64,000 nt of DNA from Variovorax paradoxus. GTDB lineage: Bacteria; Pseudomonadota; Gammaproteobacteria; Burkholderiales; Burkholderiaceae_C. Below the pieces are notes generated by a model. The model was not told where the DNA came from and did no database searches. It worked only from the letters and a program-made list of their open reading frames with translations. The DNA is taken from NCBI RefSeq assembly GCF_030815855.1, contig NZ_JAUSXG010000001.1, positions 2,604,001 through 2,668,000 of the forward strand. Reading direction: 5' to 3'. A program made the position numbers and the translations under genes. Shown piece after piece: positions 18,545 to 27,165 of this stretch (position 1 is its first letter; each line of letters starts with the position of its first letter).

Positions 18545-18582
18545 ACCAAAAAAAACGGGCGGTTGGTACCCGCCCGTTTGGT
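18545..18582 (-). terminator. Rho-independent terminator of the MFS gene
   Basis: AAACGGGCGG (18553-18562) pairs with CCGCCCGTTT (18570-18579) over a 7-nt loop. On the minus strand a run of eight T follows the stem, so it stops transcription coming from the MFS gene before the rimP leader. Confidence 0.9.
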
Positions 18583-18644
18583 CGTGAGCCTCGAATTATA
18601 TGCTATTCCCGTGATAAATGAAGGGGCTGGAGTGGCTCAAAGCG

Positions 18645-19835
18645 CTATTGGCGCCGGGATTTGGACCAGACCAGTGCAAACAGCATGGAACCCAGCGCCA
18701 ATGCGGCCGCCGCGACCAGCAGCGGCAATTGGAAAGAGCCGGTCCTCTGCGCCAGCGGCGCGGCAAAGAGCGGACCGATGATCTGCCCGACACCGTAGGA
18801 AGCCGTCGCGTAGCCGATCAACCCGGCGGCCGAGTTTCCCCGCAACCGGCGGGCATCTCGCATTGCAAAAAGGGTGATGGCCGTGAACGGCATGCCGAGC
18901 AGCAGGCTCCCGAGCGCAAAGCCGGCAATCGTCGGCCAAGCCACTGACAGCACCACGCCCAATGCCTGCAGCGCATAAGCCACCGCCAGCAGCAAGCGGT
19001 TGTCCCAGTGAACCGGGGCGCGCGCACCGATCAAGGCGCCCGGAATGATGGCCAGCCCGAAAAGCGGCCAGAAGAAATCAGGCCAGGACGAGCCCGGCAA
19101 TGCCTGGCGGGCGATCACCGGCAGGAAGGTGGCGGTAATGATGTAGCCGAAGCCGGCCAGGCCGTACAGCGCGACCAGCCACATCGCGTCGCTGCGCGCC
19201 GACGCGGATGCGGCCGAACCGGTCGCGGCAGCGGGTGCCGCCATGGAACCGCTGGCGGCGGGCAAGTCGCCATCGTCGAAAACCCGCCAGATCAGCGCCA
19301 CCAGCGCCACGGCCAGCAGGCCCAGACCGATCCACCCGGCTTCCGAGCCCCAACGCCCCAGGGCGCCGCCGAGCAGGCCGGTCATGGCGATGCCGATGCC
19401 GGGCCCCGTGTAGATCACGCCGGCCAGTGCCGGGGAATTCGTTTCGGCCAAGCGCCGCAGGCCCCACCCCGACGCAAAAACGAAAACCCAGGCGCTCATC
19501 ACCCCCGCTGCCGTGCGCAGGATGCCCCAGCTCGCAAAGCTGTGGAGCACGCCCATGCCGACCAGCAAGACCGCCGTTGCGGCAAGGCCGCCGCGCACCA
19601 TGCTCTTGGCCTTGATGCCGATCGCCGCGCAGCTGACCGCACCGAGGAAGTAGCCCAGATAGTTGAGCGAAGCCAGCACGCCTCCGGCCTCGAGCTGGAG
19701 TTTTCCTTCGTGCAGCATGATCGGCAACATGGGCGTGAAGGCAAAGCGCCCCAAGCCCATGGCCACAGCCAAAGTGACCATGCAGGCCAGCGCCGCGCGC
19801 CAGGCACCGCGCCGGTCTTGTCCGACTCCCGACAT
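18645..19835 (-). CDS. YbfB/YjiJ-family MFS transporter
   Basis: 396 residues with about twelve hydrophobic segments. The N-terminus (MVTLAVAMGLGRFAFTPMLPIML) is the signature of the YbfB/YjiJ (DUF1228-like) branch of the major facilitator superfamily. Substrate unknown. The ATG at 19833-19835 puts a short charged leader before the first helix; an earlier in-frame ATG lies inside yejF. It starts 16 nt downstream of yejF, so it may be transcribed with the yej genes, and ends before a strong terminator. Confidence 0.88.
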   Translation of the reverse strand: MSGVGQDRRGAWRAALACMVTLAVAMGLGRFAFTPMLPIMLHEGKLQLEAGGVLASLNYLGYFLGAVSCAAIGIKAKSMVRGGLAATAVLLVGMGVLHSFASWGILRTAAGVMSAWVFVFASGWGLRRLAETNSPALAGVIYTGPGIGIAMTGLLGGALGRWGSEAGWIGLGLLAVALVALIWRVFDDGDLPAASGSMAAPAAATGSAASASARSDAMWLVALYGLAGFGYIITATFLPVIARQALPGSSWPDFFWPLFGLAIIPGALIGARAPVHWDNRLLLAVAYALQALGVVLSVAWPTIAGFALGSLLLGMPFTAITLFAMRDARRLRGNSAAGLIGYATASYGVGQIIGPLFAAPLAQRTGSFQLPLLVAAAALALGSMLFALVWSKSRRQ

Positions 19836-19851
19836 TTTTTGAGTTCCGTTG

Positions 19852-21477
19852 TTATTCCAGCAGCGCCGCGGCCACCAGCTTCTGGGTGTAGGGATGCGCG
19901 GGCGCATCGAGCACGCGCTCGACCGCGCCGGCTTCGAGAATGGCGCCGTCCTTCATCACGATGACCTGGTGCGCCATGGCGCGGATCACTTCCACGTCGT
20001 GCGTGATCAGCAAATAGCTCAGGCCCCGCTCGCGCTGAAGGCGCTGCAGCAGACCCAGCACCTGCTTCTGGATCGTCACGTCGAGCGCACTCGTGGGCTC
20101 GTCGAGCACCAGCAGCTGCGGATCGACGATCAGTGCGCGCGCAATTGCCAGTCGCTGGCGCTGCCCGCCCGAGAACTCGTGCGGATAGCGGTCGAGCAGC
20201 GAGGGAAACTGCGCTTCGCTCAGGCCCACGTCGGCCAGCGCCGCCAGCGCCCGCGCGCGGCGTTGCGCCGTGCCGAGCTCGGGAGCGTGCACGCGCAGCC
20301 CCTCGCCGACGATCTGCTCGACCGTCATGCGCGGCGAGAGCGAAGAAAACGGGTCCTGGAAAACCACCTGCATGACCCGGCGCAGGGCCAGATCGGACTT
20401 TCGATCGACCGCCCAGCCTTTGCCGTCCACTTTCAGCGCGCCGCGGTACTTCAACAGCCCGAGCGCGGCCAGCGCCAGCGTCGACTTGCCCGAGCCCGAC
20501 TCGCCGACCACGCCCAGCGTTTCGCCCGGCGCAATGCGGAAATCGGCGTTCTGTACCGCGATGAATTCGCCCTTCCGGAACCAGCCCGCGATGCCGGGCC
20601 TGGACACCGGATAGCTCACGCGCAGGCCCGCAGCTTCGAGCACCGGCTGCGCCCCGGCGCCCACGGCCACCGCGGCGACATTGCGTTCAGGATGGCTGTC
20701 GATCAACTTGCGCGTGTAGGCATGCTGCGGTGCGTCGAACACGGCGGCCACCGGCCCCTGCTCGACGATGTGGCCGTTTTCCATCACCGCGACCCGGTCG
20801 GCGAACCGCCGCACGAGGTTCAGGTCGTGCGTGATCAGCAGCACCGCCATGCCGTGCTTGCGCTGCAGATCGGCGAGCAACTCGAGGATTTGCGCGCGCA
20901 CCGTGACGTCCAGCGCGGTGGTCGGTTCGTCCGCCAGCAGCAGGCGCGGCTTGCAGGCGAGCGCCATGGCGATCATGGCGCGCTGGCGCTGGCCGCCCGA
21001 AAGCTGGTGCGGGAACGCCCTCGCCCGCCGCGCCGGCTCGGGAATGCCGGTGTCCGCGAGCAACTGGACGGCCGCCGCCTGGGCCGCCCGCGCCGAGAGC
21101 CCTTCGTGCAGTTCGAGCACCTCGGCGATCTGGTCGCCCACGCTGTAGAGCGCGTTCAGCGCGGTCATCGGCTCCTGGAAGATCATCGCGATCTCCTTGC
21201 CGCGAATGCCGCGCAGTTCGCGCTCTGGAATCGACAGGAGGTCGCGCCCATGGGAAGCGCTTGCGGCATCGAGCAGCTGCGCGGTGCCGGTCACATCGGC
21301 GTTCTGCGCCAGCCGCAGCAGCGACAGCGCCGTCACCGTCTTGCCCGAGCCCGACTCGCCCACCAGCGCGAGCTTCTCGCCGGCGGCGATGCGGAAGTCG
21401 ATGCCATGCACCACGCTCTTGCCGCCGAAGGCGACACCCAGACTCTTCACGTCGAGCAACGGCTGATGAGAGGTCAT
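19852..21477 (-). CDS. yejF: Peptide ABC transporter, fused ATP-binding subunit YejF
   Basis: 541 residues with two complete ATPase domains in one chain, the YejF/GsiA pattern. First domain: Walker A GESGSGKT at 39-46, signature LSGGQ at 158-162, Walker B LLLADEP. Second domain: GESGSGKS at 324-331, signature FSGGQ and LLVLDEP. It energises import with YejB and YejE. The ATG at 21475-21477 is 5 nt downstream of the yejE stop; the longer open frame overlaps yejE and is not coding. Confidence 0.94.
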   Translation of the reverse strand: MTSHQPLLDVKSLGVAFGGKSVVHGIDFRIAAGEKLALVGESGSGKTVTALSLLRLAQNADVTGTAQLLDAASASHGRDLLSIPERELRGIRGKEIAMIFQEPMTALNALYSVGDQIAEVLELHEGLSARAAQAAAVQLLADTGIPEPARRARAFPHQLSGGQRQRAMIAMALACKPRLLLADEPTTALDVTVRAQILELLADLQRKHGMAVLLITHDLNLVRRFADRVAVMENGHIVEQGPVAAVFDAPQHAYTRKLIDSHPERNVAAVAVGAGAQPVLEAAGLRVSYPVSRPGIAGWFRKGEFIAVQNADFRIAPGETLGVVGESGSGKSTLALAALGLLKYRGALKVDGKGWAVDRKSDLALRRVMQVVFQDPFSSLSPRMTVEQIVGEGLRVHAPELGTAQRRARALAALADVGLSEAQFPSLLDRYPHEFSGGQRQRLAIARALIVDPQLLVLDEPTSALDVTIQKQVLGLLQRLQRERGLSYLLITHDVEVIRAMAHQVIVMKDGAILEAGAVERVLDAPAHPYTQKLVAAALLE

Positions 21478-21482
21478 GTCGC

Positions 21483-22562
21483 TCACTTGTCGGCCTTCCG
21501 CGGATCGAGTGCATCGCGCAGCGCGTCGCCCATGAAGGTCAGCAGCATCAGCGTGATGACCAGCACCCCGAAGGTGGACAACGAAATCCACCAGGCGTCG
21601 ATGTTCGCCTTGCCCTGGCTCAGCAGTTCGCCGAGCGAGGGTGTGCCCGGCGGCACGCCGAGCCCCAGAAAATCGAGCGAGGTCAGCGCCAGGATGGCTG
21701 CGCTCATGCGAAACGGCAGGAACGTGACAACCGGCACCATGCTGTTGGGCAGGATGTGGCGCCACATGATCTGCAGGTTGCTCACACCCAAGGCGCGCGC
21801 GGCACGCACATAGTCCATCTGGCGGTTGCGAAGGAATTCGGCACGCACGTAGTCGGCCAGTCCCATCCAGCCGAAAAGGCTCAGCAGGATCAACAGCAAC
21901 GCGACGCTGGGCGCGAAGATGGCGCTGAAGATGATCAGCAGGTACAGCTCGGGCATCGAACCCCAGATTTCGATGAAGCGCTGGAATGCGAGGTCGACCT
22001 TGCCCGCGAAATAGCCCTGCACCGCTCCCGCGATCACGCCGAGCACCGTGCCGATCGCCGTGAGCGCCAGGCCGAACAGCACGCTCACGCGAAAGCCATA
22101 GATCAGCTGCGCCAGCAGGTCGCGGCCACGGTCGTCGGTGCCGAAGAAGTTGTCGCCCGTGGGCGCAGCCGGGCTCGGCGCCTTGGCGAAGTAGTTGAGC
22201 GTCTTCGGCCCGTAAGGGTTGGGCGCGTAGATCGCCCAATTGCCGCCCGAAGTGATCCGCTCTCGGATGAACGGATCGAGGTAATCGGCCGGCGTTTCGA
22301 AGTCGCCGCCGAAGGTCTTTTCGGAATAGTCGCGCAGCACGGGGAAATAGGTGCGTCCTTCGTAGCGCAGCACCAGCGGCTTGTCGGTGGACAGCACTTC
22401 GGCAAAGAGGCTCAGCACCACCATCACGGTGAAGATCACCAGGCTCCAGTAGCCGAGCCGGTTGCGCTTGAAGCGAAGCCAGGCCCGGCGGCTGGGGGAA
22501 ACATGGGCGGTCGTATGCGGCACGGCCCCGGTATCCACGTGGGCCGGCACAGCGATGGACAT
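21483..22562 (-). CDS. yejE: Peptide ABC transporter permease YejE
   Basis: 359 residues, inner-membrane permease of the DppC/OppC type. An N-terminal helix (LVIFTVMVVLSLFAEVLS) precedes a periplasmic stretch containing FFGTDDRGRDLLAQLIYG, and the permease core with an EAA-like loop (RAARALGVSNLQIMWRHILPN) follows. The ATG at 22560-22562 was preferred to one 42 nt upstream that would overlap yejB. In enterobacteria YejABEF imports oligopeptides and the peptide-nucleotide antibiotic microcin C. Confidence 0.93.
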   Translation of the reverse strand: MSIAVPAHVDTGAVPHTTAHVSPSRRAWLRFKRNRLGYWSLVIFTVMVVLSLFAEVLSTDKPLVLRYEGRTYFPVLRDYSEKTFGGDFETPADYLDPFIRERITSGGNWAIYAPNPYGPKTLNYFAKAPSPAAPTGDNFFGTDDRGRDLLAQLIYGFRVSVLFGLALTAIGTVLGVIAGAVQGYFAGKVDLAFQRFIEIWGSMPELYLLIIFSAIFAPSVALLLILLSLFGWMGLADYVRAEFLRNRQMDYVRAARALGVSNLQIMWRHILPNSMVPVVTFLPFRMSAAILALTSLDFLGLGVPPGTPSLGELLSQGKANIDAWWISLSTFGVLVITLMLLTFMGDALRDALDPRKADK

Positions 22563-22569
22563 CGCGCCT

Positions 22570-23607
22570 TCAGTCGAATTTGACACGCGGGTCCACCCAG
22601 ACATAGCAGAGATCGGAAATCAGCTTGGTCACCAAGCCGATCAGCGTGAAGAGGTACAGCGTGCCGAGCACCACCGGGTAGTCGCGCCGGATCACGCTTT
22701 CGTAGCCGAGCAGGCCCAGCCCGTCGAGGGAGAACAAGGTTTCGATCAGCAGCGAGCCCGCGAAGAACGCACCGATGAAAGCCGATGGCAGGCCCGTGAT
22801 GATCGGGATCAGCGCATTGCGGAACACATGCTTCCACAGCACCTGCCGCTCGCCCAGCCCCTTGGCCCGGGCGGTCAGAACGTATTGCTTGCGGATTTCC
22901 TCGAGAAAGGCGTTCTTGGTCAGCATGGCCGTTACCGCGAAGCTGCCGAGCACCATGGCGGTGACGGGCAGCGTGATGTGCCAGAGGTAGTCGACGATGC
23001 GCGCGCCCCAGCTCAGTTCGTCCCAGTTGGACGAAGTCAATCCGCGCAATGGAAACCACTGAAGCTGCCCGCCGAAGATCACCAGCAGTGCCACGCCGAG
23101 CACGAAGCCGGGAATGGCATAGCCGACCAGCACGATGAGCGTGCTGATCAGGTCGAAGCGCGTTCCCGCCCTGACCGCCTTGGCAACGCCCAGCGGCACC
23201 GCGACGCCGTAGCTGATGAAAAAGGTCCACAGACCCAGGCTGATCGACACCGGCAGCTTTTCGAGAATCAGCGTCCACACATCCTTGTTCTGGAAGAAGC
23301 TCCTGCCGAGATCGAAGCGCGCGAACTGGCCCAGCATCTGCCAGAGGCGTTCATGGGGCGGCTTGTCGAAGCCGTAGAGCGCCTTGATCTGTTCGAGCCG
23401 CTTGGGGTCGACCCCCTGGTTGCCGCGGTACGAACCACCGCCCGACTCGAAGCCACCGGCGCCGCCGACGCCCGCGGTTTTTGCCTCGGCCAGGTATTGC
23501 TCCACCGGCCCGCCCGGCACGAACTGGATCACCAGAAAAGTGACGAGCAAAACGCCCAGCAGCGTGGGGATGAACAGCAAGAGCCGCTTGAGTACATAGG
23601 AGAGCAT
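22570..23607 (-). CDS. yejB: Peptide ABC transporter permease YejB
   Basis: 345 residues, DppB/OppB-type permease. First helix LLLFIPTLLGVLLVTFLVIQFVPGGP, the linker unique to YejB rich in glycine (about 50-75), and an EAA-like loop TARAKGLGERQVLWKHVFRN. The ATG at 23605-23607 starts just before the first membrane helix, with AGGAG-like sequence nearby on the minus strand. It lies 19 nt after yejA and 7 nt before yejE. Confidence 0.93.
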   Translation of the reverse strand: MLSYVLKRLLLFIPTLLGVLLVTFLVIQFVPGGPVEQYLAEAKTAGVGGAGGFESGGGSYRGNQGVDPKRLEQIKALYGFDKPPHERLWQMLGQFARFDLGRSFFQNKDVWTLILEKLPVSISLGLWTFFISYGVAVPLGVAKAVRAGTRFDLISTLIVLVGYAIPGFVLGVALLVIFGGQLQWFPLRGLTSSNWDELSWGARIVDYLWHITLPVTAMVLGSFAVTAMLTKNAFLEEIRKQYVLTARAKGLGERQVLWKHVFRNALIPIITGLPSAFIGAFFAGSLLIETLFSLDGLGLLGYESVIRRDYPVVLGTLYLFTLIGLVTKLISDLCYVWVDPRVKFD

Positions 23608-23626
23608 GGCTTGTTTTCTTTCTCTT

Positions 23627-25438
23627 CTATGGTTTCTGCGGCTTGGCCCACCAGGCGCCCATGACCCAGGCTTCGGCACCGGCATACGGCGGCATCGGCG
23701 CCTTGAACGCCAGCCGCCGGTCGTCGTAGGCGACGCGGTGGGACATCAGCGTCCATTGGGGAATCAGGTAGTGGCTGTGCATGATCACGCGGTCCAGCGC
23801 GCGGCAGGCGGGCAGAAGCTCGGCCTTGTTGTCGGCTTCGACGATTTGCTTGAGCAGCGCGTCGACCGCCGGCGTGGACACGCCCATGTAGTTGCCCGAG
23901 CTCTCCGTCTTGGCCGCCTTGCTGCCGAAGATCTCGAGCAGTTGTTGGCCCGGGTTGTTGGTACCCGGGAAGTTGATGCTCGTGATGTCGAACTCGAACC
24001 TGTCGAGCCGCTCCTGGTACAGCGCGAAGTCCACGGGCGCGAAGTTCAGCGAGATGCCGAGCTTCTCGAGGTTGCGCATCCACGGCGACACCGTGCGCAC
24101 GCCGCCCTCCTTGCTGTCGAGATACTCCAGCGTCATGGCCTCGCCCTTGGCGTTGCGCAATGCGCCGTCACGGTACTCCCAGCCTGCTGACTTCAGCAGA
24201 TCCCGCGCCCGCCGAAGGTTGTTGCGCAGCGACTGGCCGGCGCCTTCGGTAGTGGGCGGGGCATACATGGGGCCGAAGCTGGCGTCGGGAATCTTGCCTC
24301 GCCAAGGATCGAGCAGCGCCTTCTCTTCAGCCGAAGGCAATCCCTGGGCCTCGCAATCGGTGTTGCCGAACAGGTCCTTGACGCGCGGATAGCCGCCGTA
24401 GAACATCTGCCGGTTCATCCACTCGTAATCCAGCGCAAGGCCGAGCGCCTCCCGCACGCGCGAATCGCTCAGCTTCTCGCGGCGGCTGTTCAGCACATAG
24501 CTCTGGAAGCCGGCGGGCTTCTTGTGCGGGAACTCCTGCTTGATGAGCTCGCCCGAGTCGAAGCGCTTGCCCGTCACCCGGCGCGCCCAATCGCCCGCCG
24601 AGTAGAAGCTCATCATGTCGAACTCCCCTGCCTTCAGCGCCTCGAGGCGGGCCGTGTTGTCCTTGTAGATCTTCACGGTGATGCGGTCGAAGTTCTGGAC
24701 GCCGCGGTTCACCGCCAGATTGCGCCCCCAGTAATTGGGGTCGCGCACATAGGTGATGTCCTTGCCGAAGCGCACCGGCCCGATCTTGTATGCGCCGCTG
24801 CCGATGGGGATGTCCATCACCACCTGGTCGAAGGGCTTGGCCTTGCCGTTCTCCACGCCCCAGGCGCGGCTGAAGACCGGCAGGCCGCCGACGATCAGCG
24901 GCAGCTCGCGGTTCGGTGTCTTGAAGCGGAAGCGGATGGTGCGCGCGTCCAGCACGTCGGCACCATCGACCTCCTGCAGCATGGTCTTGTATCCCGGCGA
25001 GGTGAACGGGCCGATCAGCGTGTCGTAGCTGTGCTTCACATCGGCTGCTTCCACGGGAATGCCGTTGTGGAAGCGGGCCTCCGGCCGCAGCCGGAAAGTG
25101 ACGCTGCGGCGGTCCGGCGCAACCGCGACGTCCTCGGCAAGGAGGCCGTAACCCGAGGCGGTTTCGTCCATCGATCCGGTCAGCAGCGAGTCGAACAGCA
25201 GGCCGTCGAGGTACGCGGGGGGCGCGCCCTTGATCGTGAAGGGGTTGTACTTGTCGAAGGTCGAGTAACGCTGATTGCTCACGAGCCGGAGCTCGCCGCC
25301 CTTGGGCGCGTCGGGATTGACGTAATCGAACGACGTGAAGCCCGGCGCGTATTTCAGGTCGTCCCAGAGTGCATACCCGTGAGCCGCCCACACGGGAGCT
25401 GCACACACCAATAACCACCAGACCCGGAGAAACCGCAT
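23627..25438 (-). CDS. yejA: Peptide ABC transporter substrate-binding protein YejA
   Basis: 603 residues, SBP_bac_5 family. A signal peptide ([16 protein letters not shown], cleavage near residue 18) gives a periplasmic binding protein; typical segments are [19 protein letters not shown] and the [10 protein letters not shown] ligand-binding stretch. It captures oligopeptides for YejBEF. The ATG at 25436-25438 was chosen because it begins the signal peptide. It is divergent from fabI with only 37 bp between start codons, so the promoters must overlap each other's coding region. Confidence 0.93.
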   Translation of the reverse strand: MRFLRVWWLLVCAAPVWAAHGYALWDDLKYAPGFTSFDYVNPDAPKGGELRLVSNQRYSTFDKYNPFTIKGAPPAYLDGLLFDSLLTGSMDETASGYGLLAEDVAVAPDRRSVTFRLRPEARFHNGIPVEAADVKHSYDTLIGPFTSPGYKTMLQEVDGADVLDARTIRFRFKTPNRELPLIVGGLPVFSRAWGVENGKAKPFDQVVMDIPIGSGAYKIGPVRFGKDITYVRDPNYWGRNLAVNRGVQNFDRITVKIYKDNTARLEALKAGEFDMMSFYSAGDWARRVTGKRFDSGELIKQEFPHKKPAGFQSYVLNSRREKLSDSRVREALGLALDYEWMNRQMFYGGYPRVKDLFGNTDCEAQGLPSAEEKALLDPWRGKIPDASFGPMYAPPTTEGAGQSLRNNLRRARDLLKSAGWEYRDGALRNAKGEAMTLEYLDSKEGGVRTVSPWMRNLEKLGISLNFAPVDFALYQERLDRFEFDITSINFPGTNNPGQQLLEIFGSKAAKTESSGNYMGVSTPAVDALLKQIVEADNKAELLPACRALDRVIMHSHYLIPQWTLMSHRVAYDDRRLAFKAPMPPYAGAEAWVMGAWWAKPQKP

Positions 25439-25475
25439 GCGAGAATTCTGCCCAAGATTTTCACGAGGCAACTTC

Positions 25476-26258
25476 ATGGGCTTTCTTTCTGGCAAAAAAC
25501 TGTTGATTACCGGCGTGCTGAGCAATCGCTCCATCGCCTACGGCATCGCCAAGGCGTGCCACGAACAAGGCGCCGAACTCGCCTTCAGCTACGTCGGCGA
25601 GCGATTCAAGGACCGTATCACCGAATTCGCCGCCGATTTCGACTCGAAGCTGATTTTCGATTGCGACGTGGGCGACGACGCACAGATCGACAAGCTCTTC
25701 GCCGATCTGGCGCAGACCTGGCCCAAGTTCGACGGCTTCGTGCACAGCATCGGCTTCGCCCCGCGTGAAGCCATCGCGGGCGATTTTCTCGAGGGCCTGT
25801 CGCGCGAGGGCTTCAAGATTGCGCACGACATCAGCGCGTACAGCTTCCCGGCCATGGCCAAGGCAGCCCTGCCCTACCTGAACGACAAGTCGGCACTGCT
25901 GACGCTGACTTACCTGGGCGCCGAACGCGCGCTGCCCAACTACAACACCATGGGCCTGGCGAAGGCCTCGCTCGAAGCTTCAGTGCGCTACACCGCGGCG
26001 TCGCTCGGCCCCAAGGGCATGCGGGTGAACGGCATCAGCGCCGGCCCGATCAAGACGCTGGCGGCCAGCGGCATCAAGGGCTTCGGCAAGATGCTGTCCG
26101 CCGTGGCGGATGCCTCTCCGATCCGCCGCAACGTGACCATCGAGGAAGTCGGCAACGTGGCCGCCTTCCTGTTGAGCGACCTCGCCAGCGGCGTGACCGC
26201 CGAAATCACCTATGTGGACGGCGGCTTCAGCAACGTCGTGGCGGGCATGGCTGAATAA
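25476..26258 (+). CDS. fabI: Enoyl-[acyl-carrier-protein] reductase (NADH)
   Basis: 260 residues. Reduces trans-2-enoyl-ACP in the last step of each fatty-acid elongation cycle. The catalytic Y146, Y156 and K163 ([18 protein letters not shown]) fall at the same numbers as in E. coli FabI, and the cofactor site [13 protein letters not shown] is intact. G93 is also kept, as in triclosan-sensitive enzymes. The ATG at 25476 ([13 protein letters not shown]) fits the family; 13 extra upstream codons are unlikely to be used. Confidence 0.97.
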   Translation: MGFLSGKKLLITGVLSNRSIAYGIAKACHEQGAELAFSYVGERFKDRITEFAADFDSKLIFDCDVGDDAQIDKLFADLAQTWPKFDGFVHSIGFAPREAIAGDFLEGLSREGFKIAHDISAYSFPAMAKAALPYLNDKSALLTLTYLGAERALPNYNTMGLAKASLEASVRYTAASLGPKGMRVNGISAGPIKTLAASGIKGFGKMLSAVADASPIRRNVTIEEVGNVAAFLLSDLASGVTAEITYVDGGFSNVVAGMAE

Positions 26259-26267
26259 AAACGGCCT

Positions 26268-27119
26268 GTGCTAACCCGACGCTCCCTCCTGCTCGCCGGC
26301 CTTGGCGCACTGGCGGCGGGCATGGCCGCGGCACGCGAAGCCGCGCCGGCGTTGATGCTGGCCGAGGTCTATCGCCCCGGCATGTCGCTGGCCGACTACT
26401 GGGTGAGCGAAAAGTACGACGGGGTGCGCGGCTACTGGGACGGCAAGCGGCTCTGGACGCGTGGCGGCGAGCCGGTGGTGGCACCGGCCTGGTTCACCGC
26501 GCCGCTTCCGAAGCAGCCACTCGACGGCGAGTTGTGGGCCGGCCGGGGTCAGTTTTCGCATGCGGTTTCCACCGTTCGCAGCCAGACGCCCAACGACACG
26601 GCCTGGCACAGCATGCGCTTCATGGTGTTCGACCTGCCGGCCCAGGGCGGCGATTTCACGGCGCGGCTGGCCGCGCTGCGAAAACTGCTGCCGATCACCG
26701 GCGCACCGTGGGTCATCCCCGTGCCGCAAGAGCGCGCCACCACGCATGCGGACTTGCAGGCGCTGCTCGACAAGACTGTGAAGATGGGCGGTGAAGGCCT
26801 CATGCTGCACCGGGGCGGATCGCTTTACCGCGCCGAACGCAATAGCGACCTGCTCAAGGTGAAGCCGCATGAAGACGCCGAGGCCCGCGTGGTGGGCCAT
26901 GTGCAGGGCAAAGGCAAGCACAGCAGCCGCCTCGGTGCGCTGCTGGTAGAAACACCCGACGGCAAGCGCTTCAAGCTCGGCACCGGCCTGACCGACGCCG
27001 AGCGCGAGAATCCACCCGCGGTCGGAAGCTGGGTGACCTACCGCTTCAACGGCACGAACGCCAGCGGCCTGCCGAGGTTTGCCCGCTTCATGCGAGTGCG
27101 CATCGACCTGCCCTCCTGA
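26268..27119 (+). CDS. Periplasmic-type ATP-dependent DNA ligase (LigE-like)
   Basis: 283 residues starting with GTG. An N-terminal export signal (LTRRSLLLAGLGALAAGMAAA, with two arginines as in Tat-like signals) is followed by a minimal ATP-dependent ligase: nucleotidyl lysine K49 in EKYDGVR (motif I), motif III FMVFDLP, motif IV GGEGLML, motif V LLKVKPH, and a short OB fold. Lig E enzymes are the only DNA ligases thought to act outside the cytoplasm, proposed to repair incoming or biofilm DNA. It begins 9 nt after fabI and is probably co-transcribed. Confidence 0.92.
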   Translation: MLTRRSLLLAGLGALAAGMAAAREAAPALMLAEVYRPGMSLADYWVSEKYDGVRGYWDGKRLWTRGGEPVVAPAWFTAPLPKQPLDGELWAGRGQFSHAVSTVRSQTPNDTAWHSMRFMVFDLPAQGGDFTARLAALRKLLPITGAPWVIPVPQERATTHADLQALLDKTVKMGGEGLMLHRGGSLYRAERNSDLLKVKPHEDAEARVVGHVQGKGKHSSRLGALLVETPDGKRFKLGTGLTDAERENPPAVGSWVTYRFNGTNASGLPRFARFMRVRIDLPS

Positions 27120-27165
27120 AGCGCAGCAGCGCGCTCGCCGCGCGCCGCCCTCTTCCTCTCTCTAC

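Noticed and set aside
18553..18579. Hairpin before rimP as an operon attenuator
   Set aside because: Its T-run is on the minus strand right after the MFS gene, so it is the terminator of that gene rather than part of the rimP leader.
19849..21813. 654-codon plus-strand frame opposite yejF
   Set aside because: Antisense to a clear two-domain ABC ATPase, with no recognisable motif.
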